Below are positions 31,538 through 39,594 of a DNA stretch of 44,860 nt, piece by piece (position 1 is the first letter of the stretch; each line of letters begins with the position of its first letter). The translations under genes and the position numbers were made by a program. Below the pieces are notes generated by a model. The model was not told where the DNA came from. It made no database searches and saw nothing but the letters and a program-made list of their open reading frames with translations. This DNA is from an uncultured Bacteroidales bacterium (GTDB lineage: Bacteria > Bacteroidota > Bacteroidia > Bacteroidales > WCHB1-69), in assembly GCA_946186495.1 (NCBI GenBank), contig CAMHNQ010000021.1, positions 1 to 44,860 on the forward strand. The letters run 5' to 3'.

Positions 31538-32113
31538 ATGAAACGTCTGCTCCATTGCATTTTCCTATTGGTCATCCTTTGTCCGGTCAAGCTCCAGGCG
31601 CAAGAAGGGCAACCGTTGGATATGCTCATTGCCAGCACCGCCGATGCGCTTGTTGATTCGATGTATTCGTTCAACCATATCAGAGCCAAAGACGTGAAAT
31701 TCGGTCATTTATATGATACGGCAATGTACATCCAAACGGGCAGCGGTTTTTCCAATGAGACCGTTAAATATATGGCTCATAAACTTAACGCTGTTTCCGA
31801 TCAAAAGGATGGCATGGTATTGATATACACCTATCAAGAAAACAGTGAACAATTGTGGCATCGGACAAAAAAGGTCAGATTGCAAAAGGAAATGACCATC
31901 AACATCATGGAACGACCTTCCGTGAAGTTTTTTCAAGATACTCTATCAATTGTAATTTGGTCGTCTTACCTGCAATGGGGAAACTACCATAAAGGAGAAT
32001 GGCATAGCAACGGTTGGTACATTGGCAAAAGCGATTGGATCGTGTGTAAATACATTTACTCAAATACAGAAGAAAGATGGGTGATGGTGGAAAGCGACTT
32101 CGGCGGGATATGA
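31538..32113 (+). CDS. Secreted protein of unknown function with shared signal cassette
   Basis: This 191-residue protein has a signal peptide, MKRLLHCIFLLVILCPVKLQ then AQ, that is almost the same as the one at 35379 at the DNA level. The mature part (residues 23-191) is not similar to the other protein. It contains alternating strands and ends in RWVMVESDFGGI. No motif is recognised. It ends just before the left copy of the 60-bp direct repeat. Confidence 0.7.
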   Translation: MKRLLHCIFLLVILCPVKLQAQEGQPLDMLIASTADALVDSMYSFNHIRAKDVKFGHLYDTAMYIQTGSGFSNETVKYMAHKLNAVSDQKDGMVLIYTYQENSEQLWHRTKKVRLQKEMTINIMERPSVKFFQDTLSIVIWSSYLQWGNYHKGEWHSNGWYIGKSDWIVCKYIYSNTEERWVMVESDFGGI

Positions 32114-32123
32114 AACCCAACCC

Positions 32124-32183
32124 AGCTTCAATAACCCATAACCTATAACCCATAACCTATAACCATTAAAATTGTATCTTTGC
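32124..32183. repeat. 60-bp direct repeat, left copy, containing heptads
   Basis: AGCTTCA, then five 7-mers of the form ATAACCN (32131-32165), then TTAAAATTGTATCTTTGC. The right copy at 38156-38215 is also exactly 60 bases with the same number of heptads, and 55 of 60 positions agree. The two flank the three AAA genes and one secreted gene. The end of the repeat includes the promoter of the first AAA gene. Confidence 0.85.
32175..32182 (+). promoter_or_regulatory. -7 box TATCTTTG of AAA copy A
   Basis: TATCTTTG is followed by a leader, CACTCTCCAAAAAACATTCG, and the ATG at 32207. The same leader with one base changed precedes copies B and C. Confidence 0.65.
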
Positions 32184-32206
32184 ACTCTCCAAAAAACATT
32201 CGGATT

Positions 32207-33754
32207 ATGAAAAAACTGCCCATAGGAATACAGAGCTTCAAATCACTCCGGGAGGACGGCTTCCTTTATGTCGATAAGACACGCCAGTTGTTCGAACTCA
32301 CCAAGGAGGCCAAATATTACTTCCTGTCGCGGCCGCGCAGGTTCGGCAAAAGCCTCTTGCTCTCCACACTGAAAGCCTTCTTCCAAGGGAAAAGGGAACT
32401 TTTCGAGTGGCTGGCCATCGCCGATATGGAGAAAGAGTGGAAGAGCTATCCTATCCTGTATCTGGATCTGAATGTCGGCTTATACACTTCCGTGGAAGGG
32501 CTGATAGCAGCCCTTGACTCCAATCTCACTTTATGGGAGGAGGAATATGGACTTCAGAAACCGGACAGCGATGTGGCCCAACGCTTCAAGAATGTTATTC
32601 TCTCTGTTTCGAAAAAGGAAGGGAAACAGGTGGTCGTCTTGGTGGACGAGTACGACAAGCCACTGCTGCAAGCCATTGACAACGAACCGCTGCTGACCGA
32701 GTTCCGCAATATCCTCAAGGGTTTCTATTCCAACCTCAAGACCTGCGACGAGCACATCCGCTTCGCCTTCCTCACCGGCGTGACCAAGTTCTCGCACGTC
32801 AGCATCTTCAGCGACCTGAACAACTTGCAGGACATCTCGCTCAACAATGCCTACGCCGACATCTGCGGTTTCACCGAAGAGGAAATCCGGCAGGCTTTCC
32901 CCACCTTCATCCAGAAATTCGCGAAACAGGAGCAGGTGGACGAGGATGCGATGATGGGAAAGTTGAAGGCCATGTACGACGGCTACCACTTCTCGCCGGA
33001 TATGTCGAAGGATGTCTATAACCCGTTCAGCGTATTGAATGCGTTGAGCAGCTGCCAGTTGCAAAACTACTGGTTCTCCACCGGCACCCCGACGTTTTTG
33101 GTCAAATTGCTGAAAGACGGGCAATATAAGATTCAACATCTTTCGGAAGGTGACATTACGGCCACCGACCTTTCCGGCAAGGACTCTCTTTTCACAGAGC
33201 CTGTGGCTTTGCTGTATCAGACTGGTTATCTGACGATTAAGGGCTTCGACAAAGATTTCGACAGCTACAGTCTCGGATTTCCCAACAAGGAGGTGGAGTT
33301 GAGTTTCCTGCGTTTCCTGCTGCCGAAATATGTGGGCGGCACGGAAAACCAGTCGAGCTTCTACATCGAGCATTTCGTGCGCGACCTGCGCAAGGGCGAC
33401 ATCGACGGTTTTATGGAACGGATGGAAGCCTTCTTCGGCGACACCCCCTACGAGCTGGTCCGCGACTGCGAGAACCACTTCCAGAACGTGCTGTTCACCG
33501 TCTGCCGGCTGATGGGCTACCACACCATTGCCGAGTACCGCACCTCTCGCGGGCGCATCGACATGGTGGTGAAGACCGACGACTACACCTACGTCTTCGA
33601 GTTCAAATTCGACAAATCGGCGCAGGAGGCACTGCAACAGATTGACAGCAAAGAGTATATGATTCCGTTCACCGCCGACGGCCGCCAAATCGTCAAGGTC
33701 GGAGTGAACTTCTCGAAGGAGACCCGGAATATTGAGGGCTGGGAAGTGAGGTAA
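32207..33754 (+). CDS. AAA-ATPase/PD-(D/E)XK protein (DUF1703 type), copy A
   Basis: This 515-residue protein has an AAA-ASR-like ATPase domain: phosphate loop YFLSRPRRFGKSLLLSTL (Walker A-like, Lys48) and Walker B VVVLVDEYD (143-150). At the end is a PDDEXK_9 nuclease-fold domain with IAEYRTSRGRID (Asp452), then YVFEFKF (Glu465, Lys467). Such proteins occur in many copies per genome in Bacteroidota; their function is unknown and they have been suggested to be selfish or nucleic-acid-acting elements. Copy A shares residues 1-67 with copy B and 311-385 with copy C; it differs from both at 68-142. The promoter-leader is shared by all three. Confidence 0.88.
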   Translation: MKKLPIGIQSFKSLREDGFLYVDKTRQLFELTKEAKYYFLSRPRRFGKSLLLSTLKAFFQGKRELFEWLAIADMEKEWKSYPILYLDLNVGLYTSVEGLIAALDSNLTLWEEEYGLQKPDSDVAQRFKNVILSVSKKEGKQVVVLVDEYDKPLLQAIDNEPLLTEFRNILKGFYSNLKTCDEHIRFAFLTGVTKFSHVSIFSDLNNLQDISLNNAYADICGFTEEEIRQAFPTFIQKFAKQEQVDEDAMMGKLKAMYDGYHFSPDMSKDVYNPFSVLNALSSCQLQNYWFSTGTPTFLVKLLKDGQYKIQHLSEGDITATDLSGKDSLFTEPVALLYQTGYLTIKGFDKDFDSYSLGFPNKEVELSFLRFLLPKYVGGTENQSSFYIEHFVRDLRKGDIDGFMERMEAFFGDTPYELVRDCENHFQNVLFTVCRLMGYHTIAEYRTSRGRIDMVVKTDDYTYVFEFKFDKSAQEALQQIDSKEYMIPFTADGRQIVKVGVNFSKETRNIEGWEVR

Positions 33755-33759
33755 ATTTG

Positions 33760-33767
33760 TATCTTTG
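33760..33767 (+). promoter_or_regulatory. -7 box TATCTTTG of AAA copy B
   Basis: TATCTTTG starts six bases after the stop codon of copy A, so each copy travels with its own promoter. Confidence 0.65.
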
Positions 33768-33791
33768 CACTCTCCAAAAAACGTTCGGATT

Positions 33792-35342
33792 ATGAAAAAA
33801 CTGCCCATAGGAATACAGAGCTTCAAATCACTCCGGGAGGACGGCTTCCTTTATGTCGATAAGACACGCCAGTTGTTCGAACTCACCAAGGAGGCCAAAT
33901 ATTACTTCCTGTCGCGGCCGCGCAGGTTCGGCAAGAGCCTCTTGCTCTCCACGCTGAAAGCCTTCTTCCAAGGGAAAAGGGAACTTTTCGAGGGGCTGGC
34001 CATCGCCGAATTAGAGAAAGATTGGAAGAGCTACCCCGTATTGTATTTAGACTTGAACACTGGGAATTACAACTCCGCAGGGGCTTTGGAGGAGCGCCTT
34101 GGCTATATTCTTTCCGAATGGGAGGAGGAATTTGCCATTGTTCCGGAAAAGACTCAGTCTGTGGCCACAAGATTTCAGGTGGTGATTAAGCATGCGGCGA
34201 AAACCACGGGACAACAAGTGGTCATCTTGGTGGACGAGTACGACAAGCCGCTGCTGCAAGCCATCGACAACGAACCGCTGCTGACCGAGTTCCGCAATAT
34301 CCTCAAGGGTTTCTATTCCAACCTCAAGACCTGCGACGAGCACATCCGCTTCGCCTTCCTCACCGGCGTGACCAAGTTCTCGCACGTCAGCATCTTCAGC
34401 GACCTGAACAACTTGCAGGACATCTCGCTCAACAATGCCTACGCCGACATCTGCGGTTTCACCGAAGAGGAAATCCGGCAGGCTTTCCCCACCTTCATCC
34501 AGAAATTCGCGAAACAGGAGCAGGTGGACGAGGATGCGATGATGGGAAAGTTGAAGGCCATGTACGACGGCTACCACTTCTCGCCGGATATGTCGAAGGA
34601 TGTCTATAACCCGTTCAGCGTATTGAATGCATTGAGCAGCTGCCAGTTGCAAAACTACTGGTTCTCCACCGGCACTCCGACGTTCTTGGTCAAATTGCTG
34701 AAAGACGGGCAATACAAGATACAGGATTTCTCTGAAAGTGAGATTACCACTCGCCACCTTGCCGCTATGGACAACCTGTCACAGAACCCCGTTGCGTTGT
34801 TCTATCAGACAGGATATCTCACCATCAAAGGATTTGACAAGGATTTCGGGAGCTACCGCCTCGGATTTCCAAACAAAGAGGTGGAGGAGAGTTTTCTGGA
34901 CTATTTGTTGCCGAAATATATGAACATCACCGAAGACAAATCTTCGTTCTACATCGAGCATTTCGTGCGCGACCTGCGCAAGGGCGACATCGACGGTTTT
35001 ATGGAACGGATGGAAGCCTTCTTCGGCGACACCCCCTACGAGCTGGTCCGCGACTGCGAGAACCACTTCCAGAACGTGCTGTTCACCGTCTGCCGGCTGA
35101 TGGGCTACCACACCATTGCCGAGTACCGCACCTCTCGCGGGCGCATCGACATGGTGGTGAAGACCGACGACTACACCTACGTCTTCGAGTTCAAATTCGA
35201 CAAATCGGCGCAGGAGGCACTGCAACAGATTGACAGCAAAGAGTATATGATTCCGTTCACCGCCGACGGCCGCCAAATCGTCAAGATCGGGGTGAATTTC
35301 TCGAAGGAGACAAGGAACATTGAGGGCTGGGAAGTGCGGTAA
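33792..35342 (+). CDS. AAA-ATPase/PD-(D/E)XK protein, copy B (mosaic)
   Basis: This 516-residue protein has the same order of motifs as copy A: SRPRRFGKS, then LVDEYDKPLL, then IAEYRTSRGRID with FEFKF. Residues 1-67 are the same as in copy A. Residues 68-142 (LEKDWKSYPVLYLDLNTGNY onward) instead follow copy C. Residues about 311-385 (DFSESEITTRHLAAMDNLSQ, then SFLDYLLPKYMNITEDKSS) are unique. The rest is nearly identical in all three. The pattern indicates gene conversion between copies rather than simple duplication. Confidence 0.88.
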   Translation: MKKLPIGIQSFKSLREDGFLYVDKTRQLFELTKEAKYYFLSRPRRFGKSLLLSTLKAFFQGKRELFEGLAIAELEKDWKSYPVLYLDLNTGNYNSAGALEERLGYILSEWEEEFAIVPEKTQSVATRFQVVIKHAAKTTGQQVVILVDEYDKPLLQAIDNEPLLTEFRNILKGFYSNLKTCDEHIRFAFLTGVTKFSHVSIFSDLNNLQDISLNNAYADICGFTEEEIRQAFPTFIQKFAKQEQVDEDAMMGKLKAMYDGYHFSPDMSKDVYNPFSVLNALSSCQLQNYWFSTGTPTFLVKLLKDGQYKIQDFSESEITTRHLAAMDNLSQNPVALFYQTGYLTIKGFDKDFGSYRLGFPNKEVEESFLDYLLPKYMNITEDKSSFYIEHFVRDLRKGDIDGFMERMEAFFGDTPYELVRDCENHFQNVLFTVCRLMGYHTIAEYRTSRGRIDMVVKTDDYTYVFEFKFDKSAQEALQQIDSKEYMIPFTADGRQIVKIGVNFSKETRNIEGWEVR

Positions 35343-35346
35343 TTTG

Positions 35347-35354
35347 TATCTTTG
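35347..35354 (+). promoter_or_regulatory. -7 box TATCTTTG
   Basis: TATCTTTG starts five bases after the copy B stop codon and precedes the ATG at 35379 by 24 bases. Confidence 0.6.
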
Positions 35355-35378
35355 CTGATGTTATTAAACACCGATTTC

Positions 35379-36560
35379 ATGAAACGCTTCCTCTATGGCA
35401 TTTTCCTATTGGTCATCCTTTGTCCAGTGAAACTCCAGGCGCAGAAGTTCTTAACCCCCGCGACCGATTTTGGAAGTCCAGAATATCAGGATCGACTTTA
35501 CCGGGAACTGCTATACGATGACCACCACCAACCATTTGGAGAAAGAGGTCACATTTTTGAGGCTTTCTATCTTGCTCTTCCGGATGCACATGGCAATCCT
35601 AATCCAACGCCACCAGAATATGCTTTTGTAGTGAAAGACAGTATGATTGTCTTGAGACGAGCGAAATCTAACATTAATGATGCATTGTTTGCCCAAAATA
35701 GGATCAAGTACCATTACATCAAAGGATATGATGCCGAACAACATCAAAGGATGAGAAAGGCAGCAGCATCGTTGAAATCCTATCAAGCGGATGTTTGGAC
35801 AATGTCTGTCAGCCCCAACTTCTGCCGATGCATCAACGACCTTTTCGAGGTCGCCAACCTTACCGCCACATACTTGGAATGTGAGGATAAAAGCAGTATC
35901 CAGGAAAAATCCACTGTTCAAATGGAAAAAATGACATTAGGACATCATGGCTACCGCTATTTTGGCTATTGGGAGAAACTTTCGCACTTATACGCATCGG
36001 AAAATGGCTCCCGTACAGGAAGATTAGTCCTGCTGGCCGATAGCATCTGCTATGCTGTTGAACATCACGATACAGCGGTGATCAATCGGCAACACATTAT
36101 ATGCAAGGCACTTGCAAAAGAGTTTAAGCAGGATATCCCCGTCTGCTATTTCACACCGTGGTGCAATAAGTCAGCAGGAACCAGAAAACCTTGGCAAGTC
36201 CAATTATTTAATTCCCGAGTTCAAGGAGATTTTTGGCTGTATTTCAACGTTGACCGGATAGCGGACGAAGCTATGGTTGAGGAATACCGTCAGTTGTATG
36301 CGGATAGTGTGGCGATATGGACGCGCGAGGCCTATATGATTAATCCTGTCAGATGTCCGAAGATTACCGTAGAAGAGAACAATTCAGCTGAATGCCATAT
36401 CTATGCAGAGCAATATAACGCAAAATATCAGGAGATATGTGAGGTCTGCATTCCGAAAGCGTTGCTGCGGCGGGACATTTTCTTGAGCGTACTGGAACTG
36501 CCCCTCGGACGGTATCGACTAGGTGCTGAAAACCGTTGGGTGCCATTGTCTGTTCACTAA
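35379..36560 (+). CDS. Secreted protein of unknown function between AAA copies
   Basis: This 393-residue protein has a signal peptide (MKRFLYGIFLLVILCPVKLQ then AQ) almost identical to that of 31538. The mature part is unrelated to the latter as far as can be seen; a C-x-C-like pattern does not recur. A feature is YLECEDKSSIQEKSTVQMEK near 166-185, charged and helical. The gene lies inside the 6.0-kb unit bounded by the 60-bp direct repeats, between AAA copies B and C. No family recognised. Confidence 0.7.
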   Translation: MKRFLYGIFLLVILCPVKLQAQKFLTPATDFGSPEYQDRLYRELLYDDHHQPFGERGHIFEAFYLALPDAHGNPNPTPPEYAFVVKDSMIVLRRAKSNINDALFAQNRIKYHYIKGYDAEQHQRMRKAAASLKSYQADVWTMSVSPNFCRCINDLFEVANLTATYLECEDKSSIQEKSTVQMEKMTLGHHGYRYFGYWEKLSHLYASENGSRTGRLVLLADSICYAVEHHDTAVINRQHIICKALAKEFKQDIPVCYFTPWCNKSAGTRKPWQVQLFNSRVQGDFWLYFNVDRIADEAMVEEYRQLYADSVAIWTREAYMINPVRCPKITVEENNSAECHIYAEQYNAKYQEICEVCIPKALLRRDIFLSVLELPLGRYRLGAENRWVPLSVH

Positions 36561-36566
36561 AATTTG

Positions 36567-36574
36567 TATCTTTG
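36567..36574 (+). promoter_or_regulatory. -7 box TATCTTTG of AAA copy C
   Basis: TATCTTTG starts seven bases after the preceding stop codon, again followed by the CACTCTCC leader and the ATG at 36599. Confidence 0.65.
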
Positions 36575-36598
36575 CACTCTCCAAAAAACGTTCGGATT

Positions 36599-38146
36599 AT
36601 GAAAAAACTGCCCATAGGAATACAGACTTTTGAGAAAATACGTTCAGACGAATATGCGTATGTGGACAAAACAGCTCTCCTTTCCCAGTTGGCCAAAGGG
36701 GGATATTACTTCCTCTCGCGGCCGCGCAGGTTCGGGAAAAGCCTGTTCCTCTCCACGCTGAAAGCCTACTTCCAAGGCAAGCGGGAGCTGTTCGAAGGTT
36801 TGGCCATCGCCGAATTGGAGAAAGATTGGGCGAGTTACCCTGTATTGTATTTAGACTTGAATACCGGGAATTACAACTCTGCAGAGGCTTTGGAGGAGCG
36901 CCTTGGCTATATTCTTTCCGAATGGGAGGAGGAATATGCCATTGCTCCGGAAAAAAAACAGTCTGTGGCCACAAGATTCGAGGTGGTGATTAAACAAGCG
37001 GCAAAAACGACAGGTCGGAAGGTGGTTATCCTGGTGGACGAATATGACAAACCGCTGTTACAAGTCATTGACAACGAACCGCTTTTGGCTGAGTACCGCA
37101 ATATCCTCAAGGGTTTCTATTCCAACCTCAAGACCTGCGACGAGCACATCCGCTTCGCCTTCCTCTCCGGCGTGACCAAATTCTCGCACGTCAGCATCTT
37201 CAGCGACCTGAACAACCTGCAGGACATCTCGCTCAACAATGCATACGCGGACATTTGCGGCTTCACCGAGGAGGAAATCCGACAGACTTTCGCCCCTTAT
37301 ATACAGAAATTCGCGAAACAGGAGCAGGTGGATGAGGATGCGATGATGGGAAAGTTGAAGGCCAGGTACGACGGCTACCACTTCTCGCCGGATATGTCGA
37401 AAGATGTCTATAACCCGTTCAGTGTGTTGAATGCGCTGAGCAGCTGCCAGTTGCAGAACTACTGGTTCTCCACCGGCACCCCGACGTTCTTGGTCAAATT
37501 GCTGAAAGACGGGAAGTATAAGATTCAGGATCTTTCGGAAGGGGACATTACAGCCACCGACCTTTCCGGTAAGGACTCCCTTTTCACCGAGCCTGTGGCG
37601 TTGTTGTATCAGACTGGTTATCTGACGATTAAAGGTTTCGACAAGGATTTTGACAGCTACAGTCTCGGATTTCCCAACAAGGAAGTGGAGTTGAGTTTCC
37701 TGCGTTTCCTGCTGCCGAAATATGTGGGCGGCACGGAGAACCAGTCGAGTTTCTACATCGAGCATTTCGTGCGCGACCTGCGGAAGGGCGACATCGACGG
37801 TTTTATGGAGCGGATGACGGCCTTCCTCGGCGACACCCCCTACGAGCTGATCCGCGACTGCGAGAACCACTTCCAGAACGTGCTGTTCACCGTCTGCCGG
37901 CTGATGGGCTACCACACCATTGCCGAGTACCGCACCTCTCGCGGGCGCATCGACATGGTGGTGAAGACCGACGACTACACCTACGTCTTCGAGTTCAAAT
38001 TCGACAAATCGGCGCAGGAGGCACTGCAACAGATTGACAGCAAAGAGTATATGATTCCGTTCACCGCCGACGGCCGCCAAATCGTCAAGATCGGGGTGAA
38101 TTTCTCGAAGGAGACAAGGAACATTGAGGGCTGGGAAGTGCGGTAA
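36599..38146 (+). CDS. AAA-ATPase/PD-(D/E)XK protein, copy C
   Basis: This 515-residue protein has the same domains as copies A and B. Its N-terminus is distinct (IQTFEKIRSDEYAYVDKTAL), residues 68-142 match copy B, and 311-385 match copy A (DITATDLSGKDSLF). The 3' end from about 37880 is nearly identical in DNA to both others. Just after its stop lies a broken promoter, TTTGTATC, joined directly to the right 60-bp repeat, as expected of a recombination junction. The start at 36599 is chosen by the shared leader; the longer frame from 36536 runs through the promoter. Confidence 0.88.
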   Translation: MKKLPIGIQTFEKIRSDEYAYVDKTALLSQLAKGGYYFLSRPRRFGKSLFLSTLKAYFQGKRELFEGLAIAELEKDWASYPVLYLDLNTGNYNSAEALEERLGYILSEWEEEYAIAPEKKQSVATRFEVVIKQAAKTTGRKVVILVDEYDKPLLQVIDNEPLLAEYRNILKGFYSNLKTCDEHIRFAFLSGVTKFSHVSIFSDLNNLQDISLNNAYADICGFTEEEIRQTFAPYIQKFAKQEQVDEDAMMGKLKARYDGYHFSPDMSKDVYNPFSVLNALSSCQLQNYWFSTGTPTFLVKLLKDGKYKIQDLSEGDITATDLSGKDSLFTEPVALLYQTGYLTIKGFDKDFDSYSLGFPNKEVELSFLRFLLPKYVGGTENQSSFYIEHFVRDLRKGDIDGFMERMTAFLGDTPYELIRDCENHFQNVLFTVCRLMGYHTIAEYRTSRGRIDMVVKTDDYTYVFEFKFDKSAQEALQQIDSKEYMIPFTADGRQIVKIGVNFSKETRNIEGWEVR

Positions 38147-38155
38147 TTTGTATCA

Positions 38156-38215
38156 AGCTTCAATAACCAATAACCAATAACCAATAACCCATAACCATTA
38201 AAATCGTATCTTTGC
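38156..38215. repeat. 60-bp direct repeat, right copy, containing heptads
   Basis: AGCTTCA, then five 7-mers of the form ATAACCN (38163-38197), then TTAAAATCGTATCTTTGC. It is the partner of 32124-32183. Beyond it the leader still shares AACGTTCGG with the AAA leaders, so the promoter of the glycosyltransferase appears derived from, or exchanged with, that of the AAA genes. Confidence 0.85.
38207..38214 (+). promoter_or_regulatory. -7 box TATCTTTG of the glycosyltransferase
   Basis: TATCTTTG lies at the end of the right direct repeat. The following leader contains an inverted repeat CCGAAC (38219-38224) with GTTCGG (38230-38235). The ATG is at 38261. Confidence 0.6.
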
Positions 38216-38260
38216 CGTCCGAACAGAACGTTCGGCATTTTAAGTCGTAATATTGTCGAA

Positions 38261-39418
38261 ATGAAGATATTAGTGGTCCTTTCCCGCATTCCCTTCCCGT
38301 TGGAGAAGGGCGACAAGCTGAGAGCCTACTACCAGATCCGGGAGCTGTCGAAATGGCACGACCTCTATTTGGTGGCCCTCTACAGTCATGCCGTGCCGTC
38401 GGAGGCGATGCGCGAGCTGACCCCTTTTTGCCGCGAGGTGCATTTCCTCCGGCAACACCCGGTGCGCAGCGCACTCAATATGGCGGGGGCGTTTCTCTCG
38501 GGGTTGCCGGTGCAGTGCGGCTACTTCTACAGCCAGCGCAACCACAAGGAAATCGACAAAATCATCCAGGAGGTGCAGCCGGACAGGATCTATTGCCAAC
38601 TTTTCCGAATGGCGGAATACGTCCGCAACTACCGGATTCCCAAAGTGCTGGACTACCAAGACGCTTTTTCCATGGGGATGGAGCGCCGCGCCCGGAAAGC
38701 CATTCCCCTCTTTCGCTCCTTCTTCCGCATGGAAGGCCGCCGCATCGCCCGCTACGAGACCGACATCTTCGACGATTTCGAGGGCAAGACCATTATCACC
38801 GCCTTGGATAGGGAACTGATACAACATCCTATGAAAGAGGAAATTGTGGTGGTCCCGAACGGAGTGGATTTCGCCAAGTTCAGCCACGATGAGGTGCCGA
38901 AAACCCACGACCTGATTTTTTCCGGCAACATGAACTATCCGCCCAATGTGGATGCCGCCGTCTATTTAGCCAAGGAGATCCTGCCTGAGTTGCGGAAAAG
39001 GCATCCGGAGGTGAAGCTGATGCTCGCCGGCGCCGATCCCGCCAAGAAGGTTCGCGCCCTGCAGAGCGACCACGTCACGGTCACGGGTTGGGTGCCCTCC
39101 ATGACCGACTGCTACGCGCAATCCCGCGTCTTCATCGCCCCGATGAGAATGGGTACCGGCCTGCAGAACAAACTGTTGGAGGCCATGTCGATGAAATTGC
39201 CGTGCGTGACCTCGCCGTTGGCCGCCAAGCCATTGGATCCCGCCGCGCAGGAAGGGGCTGTCGTGGCATGCGGCACTACCCTGCAATATGTGGAAACCCT
39301 CGACCGACTGCTCACGGATTCCGCTTATTATCAGCAGCTTGCGGAACATGGTCACCGTTTTGTACACGAGCACTACGATTGGACGAATGCGACGCGGAAA
39401 TTGAATGAATTGTTTTGA
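38261..39418 (+). CDS. Family 4-type glycosyltransferase
   Basis: This 385-residue cytoplasmic enzyme has the two-domain GT-B fold of GT4. The N-terminal acceptor domain starts MKILVVLSRIPFPLEKGDKL, with the GDKxR-type loop. The C-terminal donor domain has VVPNGVDFAKF, FSGNMNYPPNVDAA, then VTGWVPSMTDCYAQS and a Glu-rich PMRMGTGLQNKLLEAMSMKL ending in the E-x7-E-like nucleotide-sugar site. It presumably builds a surface polysaccharide or glycolipid. No other glycan gene is adjacent. The sugar donor cannot be predicted. Confidence 0.88.
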   Translation: MKILVVLSRIPFPLEKGDKLRAYYQIRELSKWHDLYLVALYSHAVPSEAMRELTPFCREVHFLRQHPVRSALNMAGAFLSGLPVQCGYFYSQRNHKEIDKIIQEVQPDRIYCQLFRMAEYVRNYRIPKVLDYQDAFSMGMERRARKAIPLFRSFFRMEGRRIARYETDIFDDFEGKTIITALDRELIQHPMKEEIVVVPNGVDFAKFSHDEVPKTHDLIFSGNMNYPPNVDAAVYLAKEILPELRKRHPEVKLMLAGADPAKKVRALQSDHVTVTGWVPSMTDCYAQSRVFIAPMRMGTGLQNKLLEAMSMKLPCVTSPLAAKPLDPAAQEGAVVACGTTLQYVETLDRLLTDSAYYQQLAEHGHRFVHEHYDWTNATRKLNELF

Positions 39419-39570
39419 GGCGTGTTGTAAAGGCGCGAAATTTTACGTTTCGGCAACTTCATTTAACCAATAATCACCCGTTTTTTGCACAAAATGTGTT
39501 AACAAATCATAATAATCCGATTAGAGTGCGAAAAAGGTCGGGAAGGGTGTTGAAATTCCAAGAAAAATCG

Positions 39571-39578
39571 TACTTTTG
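39571..39578 (+). promoter_or_regulatory. -7 box TACTTTTG of mutS
   Basis: TACTTTTG lies 16 bases before the ATG at 39595. The same variant occurs on the minus strand before the sigma factor gene. Confidence 0.55.
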
Positions 39579-39594
39579 CCATCTTAAAAAATGA

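Noticed and set aside
32531-33826. 431- and 340-residue minus-strand frames opposite the AAA genes
   Set aside because: They recur only because the plus-strand genes are repeated. Their sequence is rich in V, H, E and G with no motif, and no promoter is present.
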